A DNA stretch of 64,000 bases from Eremophila alpestris peregrina. Taxonomy: Eukaryota > Chordata > Aves > Passeriformes > Alaudidae. The stretch spans positions 5,119,690 to 5,183,689 of the forward strand of contig WMCF01000021.1 of assembly GCA_009792885.1 (NCBI GenBank), in the 5' to 3' direction. Shown here one piece after another: positions 36,671 through 48,000 of the stretch (the first letter of the stretch is position 1; every line of letters begins with the position of its first letter). The translations under genes were made by a program, and so were the position numbers. The notes beneath the pieces were generated by a model. It was not told the origin of the DNA. It made no database searches and saw only the letters and a program-made list of their open reading frames with translations.

Positions 36671-39600
36671 AATACTTCAGATTGCCCAGTGTAATACCTC
36701 TCTCTGTTGTTGCTTTTATTCTGATCCAAGGCACAATCCAAAGAAGAATTTAGTCAGCTTCTGTGCTATTGCAGCTAAGGTATAAGTTAAGGATAGAAAT
36801 ACAGAAGTCATATTCTATATCACATTGACATTTATCCTGTATATTAGTAGATGCCTCTAAATTTATACAGCTTATCATTTCAAATACACAGAGCAAGGTA
36901 ACATCCTAATGGTCAGGTTCCACTTCTGGTCACTGTGAGCAGCAGGAACATGGTAGATAGAGACAGGATAAAACATGCTGGTCTCACAAGAGCACTGAAC
37001 TCAATAATGATTCAAAGGTGACAATATAAAAGCAAAATTAAAGAGTGACTCAACATTTGCACATGTAATGAAAGTGAACTACAATAGAAAATGTCAAGAA
37101 GCAAACCCTGAGAAATTTGGGAAAAAACTCCTCTTCAAATATCGGGTCAACCTTCCCTTAAGTTTCTAGGATTAAAGTACTTATTTTGATCATTCTTTCT
37201 CTGAGAAAGACATCTGCAGTACTGCAGGATGCCTGGTTTTTAGGTTGATCAGTCTACATTCTTTCAGAAATACTGAATCAGATCTGTTACTTGGTCTGAC
37301 CCTGTTTGTGGATCCTTATAAATTTGATTGTTATGTTGTTCTTTTTGTTTTTAAATTTAACACAGATGAATTTACCTTGCTAAACTGAACATTTTGGGAC
37401 CACACCAGTTTGGATGAGAGGAAGTTCCAACTTGTGCAACACAGTGGTTGCTTGTTCAAGGATGTATTTTTGCATATACTAAAAACTTCAAAGCATATAC
37501 AGTAAACATGAAATTCTTGAAATTGCAACAGTGGCTAAAGGACAGGGAGAGTGGCAAGTCTGCAAACCACTGAGTGATAATTTGATTACTGGGTTACAGA
37601 ATAGTTAAGTCCCATTGTGACCCCAAACTGAAACTGCGTACAGTTCATGACCTATGGACTGCAAGGAATTCAAGAACAAAGAACCTGAGCTTTTAGTATA
37701 CATGACCTGTATCGTGCTTCAGCATTCCTAATTTATTTTTGCTCTTTTTCCTGTTTAAAAGTTTCTGTTGTTCTCTGTCCCAAGCAGGACAATGCAGAAT
37801 GCAGTATATGCTACTGAAAAGTTCTTTTGAGCAATGAAGTAGGAAGCCTAACAACCAGGACAAGGCTTAATTTCATGCTATGAAATGATGTGGTAAAGTC
37901 ACTAGGAGCGCCTAAATAACAACAGCAGGCAAAGAATATATAAAACATCCTCCTAACATTCTCTCATCCTCTACCCTTTTTCATCTTGGGGCATTTCTGA
38001 GCCACAAGTGCCTTCTAATACTTCTAAGAATTTCGTAAGCCTCCATGGATTTCTGCTCCTTAAGCTTCTCCTGTTGTCCCCTGTAGGCATACAAAGCTTA
38101 GCATTTAGTGCAGCATCCAAGGACAAGCTGCCTCCTGCTTGACATCTCCCTGACAGCACCAATAAATCCTCAAAGAGAGAGACAGAAGTGAAGAACCAAC
38201 AGGAGCAACAGGTACTGGGGCTGAGAGGAAAGAGTGTGTGCCTCCAGAAACAGAGCATTGCCCCTGCAATCTCAGTCTTTGCACAGTTGTGTTGCCACTT
38301 TGCCATTGACAGATCCTCAGCTCTCACCAACTGCCTCGAGGAAGGGTTTTTTTTTTCTGTTTCTCTTTTCAAAGGAATTTCTATGTGCTACACTTTGTAA
38401 AATGCTTTAAGGATTCCTTGTTGGAAATTACAATCCAAAGATTGTATTTGAAAAAAACTGTGTTTCAGTATCCAGCAAAAATGGTATCTAAAACTTAATA
38501 ATGTTAAACTTATTAATGTTAAAATAGTTAATAATATCTATATGTTACCAGTCATCATCTGCTGCAAAGCTATTTTTGGCATTTATTACTGAATCATTTA
38601 AGATCTGTACATAGAAGTTGTTCTAACAGACATATTTTGAAAGCATAAACATTGGCAATCTTGTTACCACTGTAGCTGTTTTCAGGTACCATTTGTGCAG
38701 TGTAAGCAGAGGCACATATTTACATTGTGACTGGGAGAATGTTTACAAGCTTCCCAGAGGTTTGGCAATTGTGATTAATTTCTTCTCAGTCCTTGAGTTA
38801 TTTATGCATGTAAGGATTTTGACCTGCTAATTTGCACTGCTGACAAATTGTCAGAAAGTCTCCATATGTAGTACTATTTAAGGGAATTTACAGTATTCTG
38901 GAAAGATTTTTTTAAAAAAACTTTAAAGCTTTTATATTTGTTTCTTAATGTCCACAACTATTTGAACAGAGAATATTTCCCAGATTAACCATGTGTGGTT
39001 GGTACATTATGGAATGATACTCTGCAGTTACTGCATAATTGAAATAAGATCTCACAAAGGGGTAGTCTGCAGCAACTAAATAGACCCTAAAATTAATATT
39101 TTAAACAAATTTGTTTTAAAGGTTCATAATACTATCAAGGATAGAGAGTCCATCAAAATTACAAATGAAACACCAATCACTCAATAAATGTTTGTTAACA
39201 ATCGCTAGGACCAGGCTTTTACTAGAGCAGTCCTTCAGCTCATTTTCTTCCAGCAATATCTGATCTTCTATACACCATTTGTTCACACTAAATTCTAAAA
39301 TTTAGAATTAAAACATGTTCTTTAAAGAAACAAATCAACCTCAAAAGTTGTGAATAACAATTCTGTATGCAAATGTCACATCAGACAGTAGGGGGCAACT
39401 TTCATCCACAAGTGGTACTTGGCTCACTCTGATCTGTAATATCATGACATGAAGTGAGTCCTTTCAGCACTTACCTAAGTTTACTGTGTGGTCTATATCA
39501 ATTATCTAAAATGGAAGGTTTAATTTTTAAATCCCATTTTCTTCTCCAGGCAGTGTGCTGAGGAAATATCTGGTGTATACACTAGAAAAATGCTGCAAGA

Positions 39601-41157
39601 TAAAATAACAAACTGCAGTCTCAAAGCTGTTGAGAAATGAAAGACAATTATATTCCTCTAGTTTGCTGTCAAAGGATTTCTGAGAGACCAATCTCAAAAA
39701 GATTATTTTTCCACACTTACATTTGATAAATAATTCTTCCCTGAATAAGCAATTTTTAAAGCAATAATTTAACACCCTAAAACTCAGAACATGGATTAAT
39801 ATAGAAGTTGAAATAAACAGCAATATATTTATTAATGATTTTAGCATGCATAATGAGACTGTGTTTAACAATGAATTTGTATTTAAGAATAAAGTGGTGT
39901 TCTATATTGTGTCTCAAGTTAGAATCAGCTGAAAAATGAAAGTTTTGCCATACATTTCCCTTGACAGCACACGCTAAAATGAGGCATACTAACAAAGGAA
40001 AAAAAAGTCAGACATAAAATATATTTTCCAAATGTGCTTCACTATATTATGCAACTATAATTTGAAATTAAAATATATAATTTATATAATTTAATATGTA
40101 ACAAACATTTACCTTTCAAAGTTGTGCTTAGTTTTTTTAATTATCAGATTGGTGAAAGTAAAGGAGTAGCACTGAAAATATTTTCAGAGCAAACCTTGTC
40201 AAGTAGAACAACAACACTTTAATAAAGTTCATAACTAGGGCTGAGGTTCACACAATGAAGTGATCAGACCTTGGATGAGTTTTAGCAAATTTGGGTAGAA
40301 CTGTGATTTCAAGTGAAGGATGTCCAATAATAGGAACCAAATCAGACAAACCCTCATGCTCCATTTGAGCTTCGAGCTTGAGAGTAAAACACCCTGGATG
40401 TCAAACTGCAGTAACAAAGTGAGAAAGTGAACACAGACCTTCCTCTAAAGTGGCCCAAGATCCTTCAGTAATTCGGGCTGGTAACTGAATTCAAGAGCCT
40501 TTGTTAGGGAGTCAGAATAATTTATAATGAATGTCTGGCTTTAAACCCAATGAAAATGAACTATATATTTGCTTTTCTCAGTGATGCAGTTAACAATTAT
40601 TTCTCTAGACATAACCGCACCTTAAAATATAAATCTCTCGTTTCACTTAGTGCACTTAAACTATTTTACTTAATAGACAGAGCATAACATAAACAAGGAT
40701 TACAAGATGTGAATAGCATCCACCCTTCAGCAGTTCCCAAAATGAACTTACATTTTCATGTTAATACTCAGAGAGCATGTGTGTAACTGGTACCAACAGT
40801 ACTATTTTACAAGAAAAATTAATCATAAAAAGCATAGTAAAAAAAAGCAGACCAGACATTTTACCACAAGAGATTACCTCATGATCCTATAATTTCTGAT
40901 GTTTTACAAATTACTGGGTGGGGGTTCGGGGCTTTGTTGTGTTTTTTGGGGATTTTTTTCTGCTTTATTTTTTTTTTTTTTAATGTTGGTATTTTGTTGG
41001 GGATTTTTGGTCTTTTAACTAAGTCTGAGAAGGATCATGCTGTCTTGTTAATGTGTTTTGACAGGACTGACTTCCAGGTGAAATCAAACAGCTGCTTTCA
41101 AGCACCCTCATTGTCTCCCCCTAATGTTTTTCTCTCTGTGTGCCCTTTCATGAGCAG
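36671..41157. other. Non-coding AT-rich DNA
   Basis: No gene supported. A 9-bp-arm palindrome (aattctaaa/tttagaatt) lies near 39291-39310. A G/T-rich tract, the complement of the A/C tracts elsewhere, occupies 40916-41012. Confidence 0.45.
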
Positions 41158-41338
41158 TGTGCCAGACTCAGCTTCAGTTCATCTGCCTATGCACTTGCAT
41201 GCAGAGTTTGATTTCACATGGACAGTAGATGATGTGGCTGAGGAGGGCCAGCCTGGAGGGACAACCAGACAGACTCTGATGCAGACAGTCCTGCATCTTC
41301 CCGTTGTACAAAATCACCCCTGTGTGACAGACCAGCAG
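41158..41338 (+). other. Candidate isolated exon, plus strand
   Basis: A long polypyrimidine tract (tctccccctaatg through ccctttcatgagcag) precedes base 41158, and two donors follow: GACCAGCAG|gtaaag after 41338 and GCCTG|gtaagta after 41349. The 181 bases between are open in one frame and contain ..HAEFDFTWTVDDVAEEGQ.. GC is above the surroundings. No partner exon was found, and no family recognised. It could be an exon of an unannotated plus-strand or long non-coding transcript, an old retroelement piece, or chance. Confidence 0.33.
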
Positions 41339-41349
41339 GTAAAGGCCTG

Positions 41350-44300
41350 GTAAGTATGCTTCTGAGGCAAAAACCCTGCAGACATCTATGGAAACCTCCT
41401 TTTTCTCTAATGTAAAAGCTTCAAGAAATCAAGGTCAATAATAAACCAGGCAAATGAGCAACATCCTGCCACATCCCTCCAGTATCCCCACCTGGCCCAT
41501 CCCTCCCCTTTGCAACCAAACCCAGGTCTGTCACAGATGCTGAGGAGAAAAGCTCAGTGGGAAAGCTCACTTTGCATAGGACATCACTCTACAATGTTAA
41601 CGTCTCTCTCCATTCTCCTTTTAATTTCCTCATCTTATTTTTTCTTGTTCCTTGTCTCTCAGGATGTCCCCCATACACATTCCTCACCCCCAGACCTTTT
41701 CCCTCCCTTTCCCCACTGACATACAGCAACCCCAAGAAGGAGCCCATATTCCTTGCAGGCTCTCAAAAATCACCAAATCCTTTGCAGCTACAAGTTACTC
41801 TTGGGTAGACACAGCTCTTAAATCTCTCAGGTCCCACCTTTGCTTTCTCCCCCAGGTGTTCCTGCAGCAGCCAGGCTGCACCCTGCTGGCCTGTGCTTAC
41901 AGGGATTTTCCTCCATGTGCTTCAGCAGAACTGGGAAACGTTATGAAAAGATTTCCAGTCCTTTCTGCTTCCTCCCAGATGATGGGCACTGATGTGTAGG
42001 AATTAGCCTAAATACAGCAGAACAGTCACAAGTAGTTATGCTTCTTCCTTCATTAATTGTAAAACCTCATTTCTCACATGGCAAGGATAAAGATGGAGGG
42101 AAGTTTCCAGTAAATGCCTAAATAATTTCAACTCTTATTTGAATAAAAGCCTTTCTCTCAGCAACATCACAGATGCTTTTATTTGGGACCTTTTTAAGGA
42201 TTGTTTCTGCTAGGAGGAAACAATTCTGTTGGACTGCCAAGCCAATCTGTTGCCCTCATAACTATAAACAAATTCTTAGAGCTTCATCACTTTCCCCTGC
42301 ATCTTTCTATGCTGGTTTTTTTTTTTCTGTTGCCACTGCAACTTGACAAAGTTAACCAAAATTTACAATGAACTAAGTACAAGAATTAATGTTATGGGCC
42401 TGCTAGAATTTGGATTTCCCACTTACTGCAGTGCAAGTGAAACACAAGAAGTATTTTGATTTGTAGCATCTAGGAAGCTCTTTCCTCAGGGTGCTTCTGT
42501 TGACTTTAAAACAAAACTCACCATTAGTAGAAAATCTGCCTCCCACTTCCCTGCTGTAGGGAAACTTTCCCTACAGAGAAGGATAAAAATGCAAGAACAG
42601 CCTTGTCTCACACTTACAGGCTTTGTAACAGCCAAATTCTGTGCTCTTCCTAACTAGGCCAGCTCAAAAAGAGAGGATACAGAGGAGATATTCACCAAAG
42701 CTCCAGCACTCAGTGCTCCCCACAACACAGGCTGTTGTAGGATCCACCAACAGCTGTGCAGGGCCTCTGTTACAGGCCCCTATCATGTCTGTCTGTGTTG
42801 TGGGTGGAAATATAATCCCACAGAACTTTCACAAACGTCTGCAAAAAGCTCTGTTACTACAGACTTTGAGTCAATCACTGTAAATTCCTTTCTAAAATAA
42901 ATGACAAGTTACACTGGCTTGTTTGCCTCAACTATAGATAGGCCTGCCAATATATATTGTTGCTGAGGTTATATCTACTGCATGCTGATACACAACTGGT
43001 TCTGTTTTATAAATAGATCCATTTTTGTGCATTTCATCTAAGATGTAAATTATACCACTGACAATACCAATTGGAAAATTTCCAAACGGGTCTGATTTTG
43101 GTATACTATAACTGCTTATTACAGAGGAAAGGTTATGGAATATTTTCAAAATGTGGAAAGATTTTCTGAAGTTTTCTTAAGTTTGCTGTGTTCTCTTTAT
43201 TGTTCGTGTACTTTGTGTTTGGAATCAGATGCTGATTGGTGTCTCCTCCTTTCATTTCTCTGGGAACATTGCCCTGTATAGGGTAGAACATCTCCTGTTT
43301 TTCATTATCATTGAAGTCAAAGACTATCAGCTACTGTAGCTATTTATACTTATGAGTAGGTAATCAAAATAATCACTGGTTGATAACGGTTCTTCAAGAA
43401 AAATAAACTTCATTGATTTTTTTTTGTTGTTGTAGTAATAGAAAGACCTCATTTTTTCCAATGGTTTTTCAAGGACACTTCAGTTCTTGCTGCTTGAATA
43501 TGTAGGAGATAATTTTGCATCTAATAAGAATGACATTTTGTCTAACAAGGAAATAGATTATTTTCAAAATCCACAAACAAATCATTGCTAGATCATGCTC
43601 AAGGCCTGTCTTGCACAGTTGCAGATATTGGACCACTGAAGTAAGACCTATTTTGACACCAATAATGGCCAGTTGTTGATGTTAGACCCCATTGCTCAGG
43701 GCTGTATCCAGTCTGGCCAGAAACTGTTCCCTGAGCCCAGACTGGATACCCCTACCCCTGCAGGAGGCTGGACTGGAGAGCACCTGAGCTCCCCCTAACC
43801 TGAATAATCCTATCCTGACATACTGTTGAGATCCATAAGCATCTCTGTGTGAAGGTTTGTAACCACTTATTCCCACACACAAAATACCCTCAGCTGGTAC
43901 CTGACCATTTACAAGCAGCTCCTGTTGGAGATGAAATTTTGCTCGGACTGAGTTAGACTTTGATGCTGCCAGATGCTGAGAGCTTGAAGCATGATTCAGC
44001 AAGGACCTTAACAACAAAAAAACAATTTAAAATGCTTCTAAAAGCCACAGATGCATGATTCAAGTTCCTCAGAAGTTGCCTCGTCCCACTTTAAAAGATG
44101 AGAAAAGAATTAAAATTTGTCATAAATACCAAAAATAACAGGCAAAAAGCAGTACACATGGGGCTTACTGTGCCAAAAGCAAATTTTTATCATGCGCATA
44201 CTAAGGTACTAACCTGAATTTATATTCTGCAATTAATTTCATACATTTCTTCCAATTCAGTATCAGTTGCAGGATTGGGATCTAGTCCAATTGCTAAGAG

Positions 44301-46179
44301 CTACAACATAAACAGCAATGTAGGTGAAGTCATACAAAAATATTTATTATCTTTTGGAATATCTCAAAAAACCGATGGATAAGTCACCGTTATCACCTGC
44401 AAAAAGATCTGTCTGTAATTAAAACACGTAATACTTCTCTGGCTCTGAAATATGAAATATGGTTTGTAGCACAATTTTAAACCTGTATTTTAATTTATTT
44501 CTCAGTTCCAACACAAAACAATAAAATTAAATTTAGCAACTAATATTTAGTCTTAATATGTTTGGAGACGTCTTGAACTATTATAATGCCTTACTATGCC
44601 TTGAAATAATAAAATGCATTTTAAAACATTATTACTATTAACTTTAATATTGATCTATAAAACAAGTAATAAATTTTGTCATGGTATATCTACTCTTATA
44701 TAATGAGATAAACTTTGACTTACTCTACAGAAAGATTGATTGACTTCACAGAGCTGTTGCCTGGTTCATGATGTATTTACTTTTATAACTCCTGTTCCTT
44801 GGTTAAGGTTATAAAAGGTAAAAGCAACATTTAAAACAGATAAAGCTTCTTTGAGCTAAAAAAATTTCCATCTTGGTCCACATTCCTGGGAACCTGGAGA
44901 AGAGCAGTTATCACACCAGAAATGCCATAATAAAGCTATAAGCTGTAAAAATAAATGGGAAAAAATAATAACAAAACTGATCATTTGACACTGTCATTTC
45001 ATCTTACACAGAACCACCAAGTTACACCAGAGTAAAAATTCAGCTATTCCACAAAAATGAATGTTAAATGAGTAACATTTTAAAGCATGGCAGTACCCAG
45101 CTTTAATATGGCTCCTTTGTACCTTAGCCTACAGATTACATAGATGCAAGTTTTCTTCAAGCTATTCATTGCTAAAATCTAGACAAAAAGTACCAGGTTA
45201 CATTTTCCACTTTCCCTGCACAACGTAACATTTAGAATTAAGATTTAAGAGCATTTTGGAAATACAGACTACTTAATGCAGGAACAAAACTTTCTGGTAT
45301 GATCACATATTTATGTTGCATAAGATAATACAATCCATCTGTTGGGAAAATCCTTGCTGAATATTATATCTGTTCTAGCAATAAACATGAATAGAAATCA
45401 GGATTATTTTTTTTAAATCCAAAACTGAGTAACAGTGAGCCTTATGAAGAAATATGTCTAGGAACCTGAGACAAATTATACATGTTAATGTTGGAGTCAC
45501 TGAGAACAGTTAACACAATGTAACCAAATGTTAACTGGAATATTTTGCAGTAACTTACTGAGGAGATCTGTGTTTAATGAATATATGAACGCTTGGTTTC
45601 TAAGTTTCCAACCTCAGATGTTGAAGATTAAGTGTTAAGGGTGTTACTGTAAATGTTTAAGTGAGATGAACATCACTGATTTTCTAATTTTACCACATGG
45701 TTTATTTCAGAAGAAAACAAGCACCAGTTAACATAGTTCTCCTGCAAGTCAGTAAACAGTCACACACAAAAACTCAATACAATTCGATTCTTTGTTTATG
45801 TGTTGGGTATTTAGTTTGGTTTGCAAAGTATTAGAAGAATAATAAGAACCTCCTGACAGAATACCACAACTAAATTTCTAAAAAGCCACTCAGTTAATCT
45901 CAGTGTTGAATCTGGCTGTTTCAAATTATTGTAATGTATAATAACAGTCTTATTGACAATATAGATGCACAGAGCCAAAAAAAGCTAGAAATAGTGGCCA
46001 AAATGATGAACTAAGTGCCAGCTCAAATGACAACAAACATATGGCCATTAACTGAAGAATGGAGGGCTTTAGGAATGCAGCTGTCTGTGGTCTCCTAAAG
46101 TTGCAGAGGAATGAAACGCTGTGAGGATTGGCAAAGTATGGATGAGAAGTACTACTGAAGATGGTAGGTCCTAAAATGG
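41350..46179. other. Non-coding DNA
   Basis: 41.4-42.0 kb is GC-richer with overlapping open frames in three frames, which argues against real coding. 43704-43749 holds an exact 13-bp inverted repeat (gtatccagtctgg and its complement, 20-base loop). The rest is AT-rich with nothing supported. Confidence 0.45.
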
Positions 46180-46640
46180 AGTCAACCAGCAGACCATGCT
46201 GGAATTCAGAGATTTCTGTGGTCAGAATATATTCATTCCATTGGCCTCATAATGTACATCAACAAATTAATATTGTATGGATGTCATTTCAAAGCCTACT
46301 GAAGACGAAGAGCCATTACTGAAGCCATTAGAGCACAGATGGTTCAAACTATATGCAGATATTCATACTTGCATTTCTGCATTATAGCAGGGTTTTTTTT
46401 TTCTGTTGAACTGTAATGAATTGTCTCATAATCTATTCCATCTTCTTGCCATTAGCAGGCTTTGAATGTTCACAAATAGGAGCAAAGAACTCATTTTCCA
46501 GAGCTTTAATCACACAAAGAGGGAATGCCTAATTCTCTAAATGAAATGGTCTGTGATCACTGAAGCAGAGATTTAATATATCACGGCAAATTAGGTAGAT
46601 TTTAATAAATTACTTATCTCTCTGAATACTTTACATATGC
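46180..46640. promoter_or_regulatory. Candidate conserved non-coding block
   Basis: Evenly mixed, repeat-free sequence with forms such as ttccattggcctcataatg, acaaattaatattg and tcgcattatag-like strings, resembling conserved regulatory DNA just downstream of the minus-strand gene's polyadenylation sites. Inference only. Confidence 0.25.
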
Positions 46641-47433
46641 TTATGAAGAAACATAGCCTGTTTGCAAACAGTGGAAATCCACAGTCTATAAAATCCTTTG
46701 AAGAAAAGGACAAATAAAAAAGTAAATTAAAAAATGAAATGTATTATATCCTTGTTCTCAAGAGACAATCTTTTGCAGCATTGATTCACAGCTCCATTAA
46801 AAATATCAATTAAATCCTTCACTGAGATTGGTTAAAAGCTGTAAAATTAACTTTCCACACTAGACAGTAGTTATTCAGATACAACAATTTATTGTATACA
46901 TTTGATGTAAGTTCTAAAAGTGACAAAACCCAAATGAAAACAGTTGCCCATCCCTAAAGCCCAAAGTAGGTGAAGCAAAATCTCATACTCTATGGCTTCT
47001 TTTTGTGCTTTGACAGATGTTGGCTGCACAGAAAATGTTACTGTACAGAAAATGATTGTGCCTGCCCTCCCCCTACTTCAAATTATGGTAACCATAAACA
47101 TCTGATTATGTTAGTAGAAGGGTAAAAGTTATTTAAAAAAAGGTTGCAGTAATTTAATAAGTCCTGCAACTAGCCTAATTTTTTATATTTAATTGATAGG
47201 AACTGCATGCATCAAAGAAAACACATACTGAGATTTAATGTGCATAAAATGGATATTAGCATTTTAAAGAGGCAGATTAACACATTAATCCAAGTAATTT
47301 TCATATATTGCTTTTAATAAAATCTTCACAGTATAAAATTCTTAATGAGGCTAATCACAGGCATTCCATTTAGCGGGGTGATTAGGGATAACATAAAAGT
47401 ATTTTTAATCAGTTTTCTAAGGCTTATGGTTTT

Positions 47434-47766
47434 TTTATTAAAAATTAAAATTTTGACTTGCATTTTTATTACTGTTTTATGTAGGGAAAAAATCTTAAAA
47501 ATGCAAATAAAGCACATCGTTCAATCATGTAGGTATTAATTATTTACAAGGCGTTGTCCATTGTGGAGATATTCTTAGCCTTAGGGGGGGAATAGAAAAA
47601 CAAACAGACTGAAAAGTATACAAAACTTTACAACTACAAATCAAGCATCCTTTTCATATAAATTATACATTAAATATACTGCAGGAATTACAAAGATCTC
47701 ATCTTTGATGCTCTATCAAGCATGTATTTACACTGGGAGAAGGATCTACTGTAGGCAAAGCTCCTT
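47434..47766 (-). other. 3' UTR of the minus-strand gene
   Basis: After the TGA at 47767-47769 the minus strand continues for about 300 bases to AATAAA signals at 47465-47470 and, further on, 47434-47439. Two exact Pumilio elements UGUAAAUA occur (plus-strand coordinates 47725-47732 and 47541-47548), usual marks of regulated vertebrate 3' UTRs. A poly-C run on the minus strand (ccccccc near 47590) is also present. The cleavage site itself cannot be fixed by eye. Confidence 0.5.
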
Positions 47767-47879
47767 TCATGCCTCGCAGTCATCTCTGCATTCCCCTCTC
47801 GACTGAGGGCACAGCACTGAGGCTTCCACTGCTCCTTTGAGCTTCCCAATTACTGCACTGGCGTCTTGTGAATCAAAAA
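47767..47879 (-). CDS. Last exon of an unidentified minus-strand gene
   Basis: The acceptor tttcctttctag precedes base 47879 on the minus strand. Two bases plus 36 codons and a TGA follow, reading ..FDSQDASAVIGKLKGAVEAS.. and ending with a cysteine- and acid-rich tail CRDDCEA. The two leading bases complete the codon left open by the donor at 51237, giving valine. The peptide has the composition of a real C-terminus and the downstream UTR carries Pumilio sites. The difficulty is that this frame is +1 relative to the frame that enters exon 51237-51355 and stops there. I do not recognise the family. If the TGA upstream is genuine, these codons would be untranslated. Confidence 0.5.
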
Positions 47880-48000
47880 CTAGAAAGGAAACATTACAAA
47901 ACAGCATTAGCAATTTCATTTAAGGTTTCACTTTTGTTATGATAATCTTCCTCAGCATTTGGACAGATTAAAAGGCTCCTAGTATATGTTTAAAAAAAAA

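Noticed and set aside
40934..41999. Set of plus-strand frames of 70-139 codons
   Set aside because: They overlap in three frames and run through a G/T tract; only the splice-bounded piece at 41158 is kept as a candidate.
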